Under the pieces are notes generated by a model. The model was not told the DNA's origin and made no database searches. It saw only the letters and a program-made list of their open reading frames with translations. DNA of 17,597 nt from Bacteroidota bacterium (GTDB lineage: Bacteria; Bacteroidota; Bacteroidia; Flavobacteriales; Flavobacteriaceae): NCBI GenBank assembly GCA_004356305.1, contig SMXJ01000110.1, forward strand, positions 1-17,597, read 5' to 3'. A program made the position numbers and the translations under genes. This document shows, piece after piece, positions 1-8,700 of the stretch (its first letter is position 1; every line of letters starts with the position of its first letter).

Positions 1-36
1 ATTTTCGGCTATTTGCTTCAAAGTAACTTCTTTCAT
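1..36 (-). CDS. LacI-family transcriptional regulator, N-terminal fragment
   Basis: Reading the minus strand from 36 gives ATG and 12 open codons, MKEVTLKQIAEN, running off the window edge. This matches the start of LacI/GalR-family regulators, whose DNA-binding helix-turn-helix begins with a pattern like M-x-x-(V/I)-T-(L/I)-x-(D/Q)-(I/V)-A. Only the first part of the first helix is visible, so the family call rests on a short but characteristic pattern. It is divergent from the susC operon and faces a spacer with a LacI-type operator palindrome, which fits a local, possibly autoregulated, controller of the uptake genes. The effector sugar cannot be told from this fragment. Confidence 0.6.
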   Translation of the reverse strand, partial: MKEVTLKQIAEN

Positions 37-133
37 AATTGTGTCGATATACTCTAGAGTTTACAAAAATCAAAAAAAGAATTTAATAATTGCCTTTTTA
101 TTGAAAAAACAATAGAATTACGAAAATAAAAAA

Positions 134-147
134 CGAAAACGGTTTCG
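134..147. promoter_or_regulatory. Putative LacI-family operator
   Basis: CGAAAACGGTTTCG is an imperfect palindrome centred on a CpG (140|141). Six of seven base pairs match; only A139/G142 breaks symmetry. A central CG flanked by A/T-rich arms is the usual form of LacI/GalR-family operators. It lies about 100 bp upstream of the lacI-like start and 660 bp from susC, so autoregulation is the simplest reading. A second AACGGTTT core at 308-315 has poorer symmetry. Binding is inferred. Confidence 0.4.
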
Positions 148-307
148 GAAGGTTAAATCGCTTTTTTACGTGCGTTTTTTAATAAAATCAAAAAAAATAT
201 TTGAAATTTGGAACTGAATAAGATTTTTGAAATTTTATAGTTTAAGTTTCATAATTATTTTAAGTGTTTGTAATTCTAATAATTGGTCACTTTTAAAAAA
301 GAAAAAC

Positions 308-315
308 AACGGTTT
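308..315. promoter_or_regulatory. Second AACGGTTT core, possible secondary operator half-site
   Basis: AACGGTTT repeats the core of the palindrome at 134-147 exactly (positions 138-145), 170 bp further on. The flanks pair poorly, so it could be a weak auxiliary site for looping or a chance match in AT-rich sequence. Confidence 0.2.
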
Positions 316-675
316 ATTTAGTGTATTAATCGATTTCTTTTTTGTTTTATTCAATGGCTGAAAAGCTAATAATAGGGCAATTTTTAAGACTTTTAACTAT
401 CACTATCACCATTGTATCGACCATGGGAAAATCCCAATTAGAAAATAAGTAAATCGATCCCTAATGCTATTGATGAAACAGTTCTTAGTGGAGTCTAACA
501 ATTTGGACTATGAATGCTGTTCGGTGCAAGATCAAGAAATTAGCCGCGTTGTGATGGGGATTGATTTTCTTATTTAAATTATGAAGGAAAAGTCTTATAA
601 ATTTATTTATCTGAGAAGATTAATAATTAAGCTGTAATAATTGTGGAATCTATTAAACATCCGCTAACTCAAATA

Positions 676-716
676 ATTGTATAAAAAATTGTATATTTCG
701 AGATGAACTATACAAT
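676..716. repeat. Triple ATTGTATA element upstream of susC promoter
   Basis: ATTGTATA occurs at 676-683 and 688-695, and its exact reverse complement TATACAAT at 709-716. The second and third copies form an 8-bp inverted repeat with a 13-nt spacer, and the first two are direct repeats 12 bp apart. The group ends 10 bp before the putative -7 box at 726-733 and covers the place where a -33 element would be. The layout suits an activator or repressor site for the susCD promoter. No clear -33 TTG is seen at the expected spacing, which would fit activator dependence. Confidence 0.35.
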
Positions 717-725
717 AATAAAAGG

Positions 726-733
726 TAAATTTG
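726..733 (+). promoter_or_regulatory. Putative Bacteroidetes -7 promoter element for susCD
   Basis: TAAATTTG matches the Bacteroidetes sigma-factor -7 consensus TAnnTTTG exactly. Transcription would start near 740, leaving an AT-rich leader of about 70 nt before the susC ATG at 811. No good -33 TTG lies 19-20 bp upstream, so the assignment rests on the -7 box and its location. Confidence 0.4.
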
Positions 734-810
734 TAGAACAAAAACCAAAAATAATCACTGAATATTAACTATTAAAGATTTATTGAAATTAACTTTAAAC
801 CGAAAACCAT

Positions 811-3800
811 ATGAAAATTAAATTACTAACTAAACTTTTGTTGCTCCCTTTCCTTTTGGTAATGGGTGGTTCAGCCTTCGCACAATTAACCGTTAGTGGG
901 ACAGTCTCGGATACAGACGGAATCGTTCCCGGCGTTAATATAATAGAAAAAGGCACATCCAATGGGGCACAATCTGATTTTGACGGAAACTATACCATCA
1001 CTGATGTAGCTAACGATGCTACACTTGTGTTCAGTTACATTGGTTATACAACAATGGAAGTTGCGGTAAATGGCCAGAGTACTATAAACGTAACCTTACA
1101 AACAGATGTTGAGTCTTTGAGTGAGGTTATTGTAATCGGATATGGTACAACTACTATCAAAGATGCCACAGGTGCGGTAGCCTCTGTGAGCTCTAAAGAT
1201 TTTAACCGAGGGGTTATCACATCGGTCGAACAACTTATTCAAGGTAAGCTCGCCGGTGTACAAATCACACAATCAAGTGGTGAACCCGGAGCAGGTATTG
1301 ATATTCGTATCCGGGGAGCTAACTCGATTCGATCCAACAACAATCCATTATTTGTTGTTGATGGAATTCCATTACACGGAGCTAATACTACTGCTGAAGG
1401 AGCCGATGTAGGATTTGGTTCATCCTCGGCAAAGAACCCACTCAATTTCCTTAACCCGAATGATATTGAGAGTATTAGTGTTCTTAAAGATGCTTCTGCA
1501 ACCGCTATCTATGGTTCTCGTGGAGCCAATGGTGTGATTATTATCACAACAAAATCCGGTAAAGGTAAGGCTGGAGGTTCCTGGGAATATAACACGAGTC
1601 TGAGTATTGCAGAAGTCCCTGAGAACTATGATTTGTTGTCAGCCAAAGCTTATCTGGCACAGACTGAACGTTTTGGTTTTTCGGTTGCTGAGAGAGATTT
1701 TAAGAACAGTACAGATTGGCAGGAGTTTGTCTTTAGAACATCTACCTCCACCAATAACGGCCTTTCTTATTCTAACAACTACGGTGATGGAAATGTGAGA
1801 GCCACCTTTGGATATAGTAAGGATTTTGGTGTGGTTAAAAATTCATCATTGGAAAGAATTGTAGGTCGAGTTAATGCAAGTCATCGTTTTGTTGACAATA
1901 AGCTAAGATTGGGATTCCAGGGGAGTATTTCTCGGGTAAACGACGAATCTGCTCCTATTAGTGGTAGCGCAGGATTTAGAGGTGACCTTTTGGGATCAGC
2001 TTATTCCGCTAACCCTACATGGCCTACCGATCCGGATTTTGACGGAACAGGTGGTCTGTTAAGTCCGGCTACTGCCTTGGCATATACGGAGAATTTAACA
2101 CATACCGATCGATATTTGGTCAGTGCATCTATTGAATACGATATAGTTCCTGAATTAACAGCGAAAGTTAATTTAGGTTACGATAGGTCTGAATCTACAA
2201 GATCTGCAGTTGCCAATTTAAAAGCTCGAAATTTCGGCCAAGGTGTATTTGGCAATGGATCAGGTATTATCAACGAATTGACTATCCAAAGTAAATTGAT
2301 GGAATTGACATTGAACTATAAAACTGATTTTGGCAATTCTAACCTCGACATTATCGGGGGTTATGCCTTCCAGGACTTCGATCGTTACGGAAAAAATATT
2401 TTTGGATGGGGATTCTTTACGGCCGATATGAATCAAATGGTGAGAGACCTTAAAGAAACTGCCAATGCGATCGAAGGTAGAATTATAGGAGCGTACCAAC
2501 AGTATGGTTATGCAGGAAATAGACCCGAAGGTATTTTTATCAATCGTCTTGGATTGGATAACAGGGATGGAATGGGAAATGCACAGCCTACAACAGACTT
2601 CATATTACCATTCCCGGGATTAAAGACCAGATCCTTGTTTACTGATACTTTTAATACCACAGATGAGGGAGAGTCATACTTTGCTAGAGTGAATTATACT
2701 ATAGCCGATAGGTATTTATTCACCGGAACCATTAGAGCAGATAGCTCTAGTCGTTTTGGTTCAGGTAACGAAACCGGATATTTCCCTTCAGGAGCCTTTG
2801 CATGGAATATCCATGAAGAAGATTTTGCAGGAGAAAATTTATCTATTTTAAAAATTAGAGTTGGTGTAGGAATCACAGGTAACCAGGAAGGATTAGGATA
2901 TGGTAATTTCGTGACCCGTAGAAGATATGCAGGTGGTGATATAATTGGTGACGGTGGTGATATTAACATACCCGGATTGGACAATGTCTCCTTTGCAGAG
3001 CCAGGTTTGAAATGGGAAGAGACCTTGCAATATAATATAGGTCTTGACTTTGGCTTTAACAATGATAAAGTTAGTGGTAGTTTGGATGTATATCGCAAAG
3101 AGACCAGTGATCTGTTATTTCAAACCACTTCTGCCCAACCGGCAGCACAGCCTTTCCAGTTTAGAAATTTACCGGGATCTCTGGTAGTGAACGAAGGAGT
3201 AGAATTTTCTTTTGCCTGGAACATATTCGATAAAGAAAATTTCTCATGGGAACTTAGCTTCAATGTCGCTTATAATGATAACCTTGTAAAAGAACTTTTA
3301 GGTGAATTTGATACTGGAACCATTCGTGGACAAGGACTTTCATTGGCTTTTGCACAAAAATTACAAGCAGGACAACCCTTGTTCTCATACTTCTTACGTA
3401 AGTTTGAAGGATTCGATCCCGTAACCGGGCAACCTATTCAAACAGACGTACAAGAATTTGTTGGTAAGACTGCCTTACCCGATGTTACCGGTGGTTTTTC
3501 AACATCGGCTCGAGTCGATAACTGGACATTTTCCCTTTATTTTGCCGGACAATTTGGACATTATATCTATAACAACACGACAAACGCTTTCTTTACCGCA
3601 GGTGCCTTTAGAGGTGGACGAAATGTTCCATTAGAGGTGCTTAATGCAGGTGAATCATTGGATGCTGCAGCAGAAGTATCTACAAGATTCCTCGAAAGTG
3701 GTGACTTTGTTAGACTACAAAATGCTTCGGTAACCTGGGCTTGGCCGTTGAAAGAAGATTCATTCTTCTCTTCTATGATACTTTCAATCACGGGACAGAA

Positions 3801-3957
3801 TCTATTTGTAATTACAGACTATTCAGGACTTGATCCTGAAGTGAGCACAACACCAGGTGGAGGAGATCTATTGAATGGCTTGCCTACAGCAGGTATCGAT
3901 TATACCTCCTTCCCAAGACCTAGAATTTATACTTTAGGATTAAATTTAAAATTTTAA
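811..3957 (+). CDS. SusC/RagA-family TonB-dependent outer-membrane transporter
   Basis: This is an outer-membrane, TonB-energised pore that works with a SusD lipoprotein lid to import bulky ligands. Residues 1-24 form a signal peptide ending SAFA, followed by Q25. Residues about 27-105 are the carboxypeptidase-D-regulatory-like domain typical of this family (VSGTVSD, SDFDGNYTI). The plug follows with IGYGT at about 109 and the diagnostic stretch ending FVVDGIP at 181-187. The rest is the beta-barrel, ending in LGLNLKF with a C-terminal Phe. At 1,048 aa it has normal family length. No N-terminal secretin/STN domain is present, so control by an anti-sigma factor is not indicated. susD follows after 5 bp. 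The ligand cannot be assigned from sequence; the divergent LacI-like gene hints at a sugar-like inducer. Confidence 0.96.
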   Translation: MKIKLLTKLLLLPFLLVMGGSAFAQLTVSGTVSDTDGIVPGVNIIEKGTSNGAQSDFDGNYTITDVANDATLVFSYIGYTTMEVAVNGQSTINVTLQTDVESLSEVIVIGYGTTTIKDATGAVASVSSKDFNRGVITSVEQLIQGKLAGVQITQSSGEPGAGIDIRIRGANSIRSNNNPLFVVDGIPLHGANTTAEGADVGFGSSSAKNPLNFLNPNDIESISVLKDASATAIYGSRGANGVIIITTKSGKGKAGGSWEYNTSLSIAEVPENYDLLSAKAYLAQTERFGFSVAERDFKNSTDWQEFVFRTSTSTNNGLSYSNNYGDGNVRATFGYSKDFGVVKNSSLERIVGRVNASHRFVDNKLRLGFQGSISRVNDESAPISGSAGFRGDLLGSAYSANPTWPTDPDFDGTGGLLSPATALAYTENLTHTDRYLVSASIEYDIVPELTAKVNLGYDRSESTRSAVANLKARNFGQGVFGNGSGIINELTIQSKLMELTLNYKTDFGNSNLDIIGGYAFQDFDRYGKNIFGWGFFTADMNQMVRDLKETANAIEGRIIGAYQQYGYAGNRPEGIFINRLGLDNRDGMGNAQPTTDFILPFPGLKTRSLFTDTFNTTDEGESYFARVNYTIADRYLFTGTIRADSSSRFGSGNETGYFPSGAFAWNIHEEDFAGENLSILKIRVGVGITGNQEGLGYGNFVTRRRYAGGDIIGDGGDINIPGLDNVSFAEPGLKWEETLQYNIGLDFGFNNDKVSGSLDVYRKETSDLLFQTTSAQPAAQPFQFRNLPGSLVVNEGVEFSFAWNIFDKENFSWELSFNVAYNDNLVKELLGEFDTGTIRGQGLSLAFAQKLQAGQPLFSYFLRKFEGFDPVTGQPIQTDVQEFVGKTALPDVTGGFSTSARVDNWTFSLYFAGQFGHYIYNNTTNAFFTAGAFRGGRNVPLEVLNAGESLDAAAEVSTRFLESGDFVRLQNASVTWAWPLKEDSFFSSMILSITGQNLFVITDYSGLDPEVSTTPGGGDLLNGLPTAGIDYTSFPRPRIYTLGLNLKF

Positions 3958-3962
3958 AAAAA

Positions 3963-5519
3963 ATGAAAATGAAAAGAACATTAATGAAAACTCTGAAGCC
4001 AATCTTTGCGATTGCGCTTCTGGCAATGATTTCTGTATCTTGTTTGACAGAAATTGTAGAATCCGATTCTATCATCACAGATGAAGAATTAGGGATATTT
4101 GACGGTGTAGGAGATGTTGAAGCATCTCTACGAAACCTGTATAATGGTATATATGGTATGTTGGGAGATCAGGCGAACTTCTTTGCTTTGAATGAAGTTT
4201 CTACTGATGAACAGCTTGTGCCTACAAGAGGTACCGACTGGGGAGATAATGGAATTTGGCGTACGCTTCATGCGCATACATGGAGTCCTACCCATTCATA
4301 TATTCTGTCTACCTGGAATCAATTGAATCAAAATGTGTTCCGTGCATCAGAGATTATCGACCCTAAAAGTTCTGCAAGCTCACAAGAGGCAGCAGAAGCT
4401 AAATTTTTAAGAGCTTTCAATATGTATTTTGTGCTTGATTTTTGGGGACAAGTTCCCTTCCGTGAGCCTGGACAAGGATCTAATGTGGATCCTATAGTCA
4501 TGTCTCCACAGGAGGCATATAACTTTATTCTTGATGATATAAGTGGAGCCATCGCCGGACTTACTGTCTCAGGACCTAGCGAAGGAAATGACAAAGCGAA
4601 TAGAGCTGCGGCTAATTTCTTAAAGGCTAAAGTTGTTTTGAATTCATCTCGATACGGAGCGGCCGGGAATATGCAGGATGTTATAAACGCTGTTGATGCT
4701 ATTGCAGCAGACGGCTACGGATTGCAAGCCGGATATTTTGAACTATTCCTTGCAGATGTTGACAACGAAACAATTTGGTTCGCTAGCACTTCCGTTGGAA
4801 ATAGAATTTGGGCTGGATTACACTACAACCAAAATTCGCCTGACAATGTTGGTGGTGGTTGGAATGGATTTACCACTTTAGCTGAATTTTATGATAGCTT
4901 CGAAGGAAATCCGAACAGCAACAACGTTGGAGATGGACAAGAAGAAAGAAGAGGATGGGTGCCGGACGCTTCAAATGCTAATTCGGATAATATAGGTATT
5001 GGTTACGGTTTCTTGCACGGACAACAGTACGAAGAAGATGGAACTATACTGAAAGCCAGACCGGGAGACCCACTTATATTTACAAAAGAGTTGCCGGGAC
5101 TCTCAGGGAATAATGAGAGATCAGGAATTCGTATTATTAAATACCATCCATCAGATAAGGATGGGGGTTCATTTAGATCTCATGAAATTGTATTTCGTTA
5201 TGCAGATGCCCACCTAATGAAAGCAGAAGCTATGATGCGTTCCGGTGGTGATGCCACTGCAATGGTGAATGAATTAAGAACACTTCGTGGTGCTACCCCA
5301 TTAGGAAACGTTGGAGAAGCACAAATGCTTGCAGAACGTGGCCGCGAATTGTATGTGGAAATGTGGAGACGAAATGATATGATACGTTTTGGGCAATTCA
5401 CAAGAGACTGGGAATTTAAAGATCCAGCTTCTGTAGGTGATGAGACTAAAAATTTATATCCTATCCCAATTAACGCATTATTATCTAACCCTAACTTGGT
5501 TCAGAACGAAGGGTATTAA
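3963..5519 (+). CDS. SusD/RagB-family nutrient-binding outer-membrane lipoprotein
   Basis: This is the surface lipoprotein that caps the SusC pore and binds the ligand. The signal peptide has a lipobox ending at Cys27 (SVSC). Family hallmarks appear in order: RNLYNGIYGML near the N-terminus; AEAKFLRAFNMYFVLDFWG, the conserved helix of the N-terminal SusD-like domain; RAAANFLKAKVVLN in the TPR-like region; RYADAHLMKAEAMMRSGG; GRELYVEMWRRNDMIRFG; and the near-invariant tail LYPIPINALLSNPNLVQNEGY minus its final Tyr, ending in GY. At 518 aa it is of usual length. It starts 5 bp after susC stops and is closed by a strong terminator, so the two form an operon. An in-frame Met at residue 8 would also leave a usable signal peptide. 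Ligand unknown. Confidence 0.96.
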   Translation: MKMKRTLMKTLKPIFAIALLAMISVSCLTEIVESDSIITDEELGIFDGVGDVEASLRNLYNGIYGMLGDQANFFALNEVSTDEQLVPTRGTDWGDNGIWRTLHAHTWSPTHSYILSTWNQLNQNVFRASEIIDPKSSASSQEAAEAKFLRAFNMYFVLDFWGQVPFREPGQGSNVDPIVMSPQEAYNFILDDISGAIAGLTVSGPSEGNDKANRAAANFLKAKVVLNSSRYGAAGNMQDVINAVDAIAADGYGLQAGYFELFLADVDNETIWFASTSVGNRIWAGLHYNQNSPDNVGGGWNGFTTLAEFYDSFEGNPNSNNVGDGQEERRGWVPDASNANSDNIGIGYGFLHGQQYEEDGTILKARPGDPLIFTKELPGLSGNNERSGIRIIKYHPSDKDGGSFRSHEIVFRYADAHLMKAEAMMRSGGDATAMVNELRTLRGATPLGNVGEAQMLAERGRELYVEMWRRNDMIRFGQFTRDWEFKDPASVGDETKNLYPIPINALLSNPNLVQNEGY

Positions 5520-5542
5520 TCTTTCGTATTTACAATGACATG

Positions 5543-5574
5543 CAGGTCGCCCATAACAGGCGACCTGTTTTTTT
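5543..5574 (+). terminator. Intrinsic terminator after susD
   Basis: CAGGTCGCC (5543-5551) pairs perfectly with GGCGACCTG (5559-5567) across a 7-nt loop, followed directly by seven T residues (5568-5574). The hairpin begins 24 bp after the susD stop. It separates the susCD transcript from the downstream lipoprotein genes. Confidence 0.92.
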
Positions 5575-5585
5575 ATGACTAATTT

Positions 5586-5617
5586 ATTGCGGAGCTGTAT
5601 TACATTTTCAATATTTG
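5586..5617 (+). promoter_or_regulatory. Putative promoter for the VCBS-lipoprotein operon
   Basis: ATTG (5586-5589) is followed after 20 bp by AATATTTG (5610-5617), a one-mismatch version of TAnnTTTG. Spacing is close to the Bacteroidetes -33/-7 arrangement. It lies just past the susD terminator and would start transcription near 5624, shortly before the likely upstream start of the next gene. Confidence 0.35.
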
Positions 5618-5717
5618 TATTACGATTAAAACTCGTCTAATTTCTTCAATACTGAACGTAAATAATTTACATATCATTCGTTTTCCCCGGCATTTTATTT
5701 ATTGCTCGCTCCTTCTA

Positions 5718-8700
5718 TTGATTTTTTCTTGTAATTCCGAAGAAAACAAAACAATACTTTTCGTTTCCAAAAAAGCCGATGAAACAGGTATCCATTTTCA
5801 AAACACGATTTCCTCTACCCCGGAATTGAACATCCTCAATTACATTTATTTCTATAATGGGTCCGGAGTAGCTGCAGCCGATTTTAACAACGATGGCCTC
5901 ACCGACCTCTACTTTACTGCCAACCAAACCGAAGACAAACTCTATCTCAACCGGGGAAATTTAAAGTTTGAAGATATTACACAATCCGCCGGGATCAACA
6001 ATGCCCAAAATTGGACTACCGGCGTGACTATAGTCGATATAAATGAGGATGGCCTTCCTGATATATATATATGTAAACTGGGTGCATACCATAACATATC
6101 CGGTAAAAATCTTCTGTATATCAATAATGGCCCCGATAAAAATGGCGTTCCTGCCTTTACAGAAAACGCAGCAGCTTTTAACCTGGATTTTATAGGTTTC
6201 TCTACACAAGCCTCCTTCTTTGATTATGACCTGGATGGAGATCTGGATTTATTTTTATTGAATCATTCCACCAATCCTAACCAAAATTATGGTAACGGAA
6301 ACGTCAGAAACTTTCCAAATGCCGCATCCGGTGACAAACTTTTTGAAAATGTCAATGGTATTTTCGTAGACGTCTCGGAAGACGCAGGCATCTATCAAAG
6401 TAAAATTGGTTATGGATTAGGTGTATCTATAAGCGATTTGAACAATGATGGTTTTCCTGATATATATGTAGGTAATGACTTTTTTGAGAACGATTATCTG
6501 TATATGAATCAAGGGGACAAGACCTTCAAAGAAGTGATATCATCTAAAGCGAATCAAATCGGACATACCACCCATTATTCGATGGGAAACGATATAGCCG
6601 ATATCAATAACGATGGCTATACCGATATCCTATCTCTGGACATGCTCCCGGAAGACCTAAAAACCTATAAAACCTCGGGAAGTGAATTTAATTATCAAAT
6701 TTATCAAAACTACATCAACAATGGATACACCCATCAGTTTATGCAAAATTCACTTCAGTTAAATAAAGGCAATGGAAGCTTTAGTGAAACCGCATATATA
6801 AGCGGTATCGCTGCCACCGATTGGTCATGGAGTCCGCTAATTGCGGATTTTGATAATGACGGCCTTAACGATATCTATATTACCAATGGTATTTTAGGTG
6901 CTACCAACGACATGGATTTTATCAATTTTATAGCCAATGACAATATTCAGAAATCGCTTGGGCAGGGGATGCAGGAAAAGGATATGGCTTTCATCGATCA
7001 AATCCCGCAAAAGAAAACAACCAACTATTTTTTCAGAAATATAGGAAACAACCAATTTGCAGATGTGACAAATGAATGGGCTGATTTAAACCCGTCCTTC
7101 AGTAATGGTGCTGTTTATGTCGACCTGGATAATGACGGAGATCTCGATATCGTTACAAATAACGTAAATGAACCCGCCTTTGTCCTGGAGAACACTTCTA
7201 AATTAAATAATTATCTCACCATTAATTTCAAAGGGAATCCGCATAATCGATTTGGGATTGGAGCGAAAGCCATTCTCTACAAAGATTCCATTCAAATGAC
7301 CAGGGAGAACTACATATCTCGTGGATATCTTTCCGCAATAGCTCCAATACTTCATTTTGGATTGGGTTCTATTTCAGAAATAGATTCGATCCAGATCATT
7401 TGGCCCGACAAAACTTTTGAAACACTTCATAACGTAAATGTAAACCAGGTATTGGAAGTACTCCAAAAAAATGCTGATGGGAATTACTACGAATCCTTCC
7501 CCGGGAAAACACACCAATATTTAATGAATGTAGCTCCCCTGTTCGATTTTAAACACCGTGACAACACTACCATCGAATTCAATCGCGACCCACTGATTCC
7601 TTTCGCCATAAGCAATGAAGGACCCAAGGTATCCGTAGGCGATATAAACAATGACGGGCTGGAAGATGTATTTATCGGGGGTGGGAAACGTCAGGCTTCC
7701 GGGCTATTCGTGCAACAAAAAGATGGAACCTTTGCACAGCAGCAACCCGAACTTTTTGAAAAAAATGCTCTTAATGAAGATACCGCCAGCATTTTTTTCG
7801 ATGCCAATGGAGACGATTATCTGGATCTGATTGTTGTGAGCGGTGGAAATGAGTTCACACGAGGTAAAGCCATACTTCCAAGATTATACATCAATGAACA
7901 AGGCACCTTTGTTCGTGACACCCTAAATTTCTTAGGTAGTTATAGTAACGCTTCTCAGGTAAAAGCGGTAGACTTTGACCAAAATGGGACACTGGATATT
8001 TGTGTCACCACAGCCAATCTCCCTCAATTTAAAGGAGACAGGCCTGCACAATTATTCTTTAAAGGCGTAGGGGATGGAAATTTTCTTCAATTTTCTGAAA
8101 ACGATGTGTCAGCATTCCTGTTTGGCGGTAGCTGTAACGATGTTATTTTCGCCGATGTCGATGGTGACGGTGTAGAAGAATTGATAACAGCAGGAGATTG
8201 GGCACCGATTTCGATTTACGCCAAAATCAAAGATGAGTTAGTTCTTCAATCTCACAATGGATTAGACGATACTCACGGCTGGTGGAACACTCTGGAAGCA
8301 GCCGATTTCGACAATGATGGAGATATAGACCTGGTGGCCGGAAATTGGGGCCTGAATTCTAGGTTGCAGGCCTCTCCCAAAGAACCCATGACATTGTATC
8401 GCCAGGATTTTGATAATAACGGGAAGGAAGAAACATTGGTGACTTTTTATTACCAAGGTGAAGAAACCCCTTTCGCATCCAAAGATGAATTGGTGAAGCA
8501 GTTACCCGGCATCAATAAAAAGTACTTGAGTTATAAGGATTTTGCCAACGCTTCCATCGAAGATATATTCGGTAAAGAAAAGCTACAAACCGCCCGCAAA
8601 AAACAGGTGTTTGAATTGGCAACCTGTTATTTTGAAAATGTGGGGCAAGGGATGTTTGAAAAACGAGTGTTACCCTTTGCTGCACAGATCTCAACGGTAA

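Larger units (their letters stand above)
37..810. other. Divergent regulatory spacer between lacI-like gene and susC
   Basis: This 774-bp AT-rich stretch has no convincing gene. Two short plus-strand open frames are present: 354-452 (32 codons) and 473-577 (34 codons). The second contains the string ISRVVMGIDFLI, which faintly recalls the N-terminal strand of aldo/keto reductases. That could make it a gene remnant, but the resemblance is weak. The spacer also carries an operator-like palindrome at 134-147, a second AACGGTTT at 308-315, a direct repeat of TTTGAAATTT (200-209 and 226-235), the ATTGTATA cluster at 676-716 and a promoter box at 726-733. It is longer than a simple divergent promoter needs, so a small RNA or a decayed gene is possible. 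Confidence 0.5.

Noticed and set aside
153..182. T-rich stretch with CGCTTTTTTA and GCGTTTTTTA, considered as a terminator
   Set aside because: No stable GC stem precedes the T runs; only an ACGT core is symmetric. It reads as a short direct repeat in AT-rich DNA.
811..5519. Canonical polysaccharide utilisation locus
   Set aside because: The susCD pair fits, but no carbohydrate-active enzyme, sulfatase or hybrid sensor is in the window. Genes left of the lacI-like start are not visible, so this remains open outside the window.
5575..5640. Short ATG-started frame MTNLLRSC... after the terminator
   Set aside because: It has 21 codons, is in a different frame from the following gene, has no recognisable features and covers the predicted promoter.
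5718..5720. TTG as the true start of the first VCBS lipoprotein
   Set aside because: It would leave four residues before the lipobox Cys, while a full signal peptide is encoded in frame just upstream. It is used only as the first conventional start codon.
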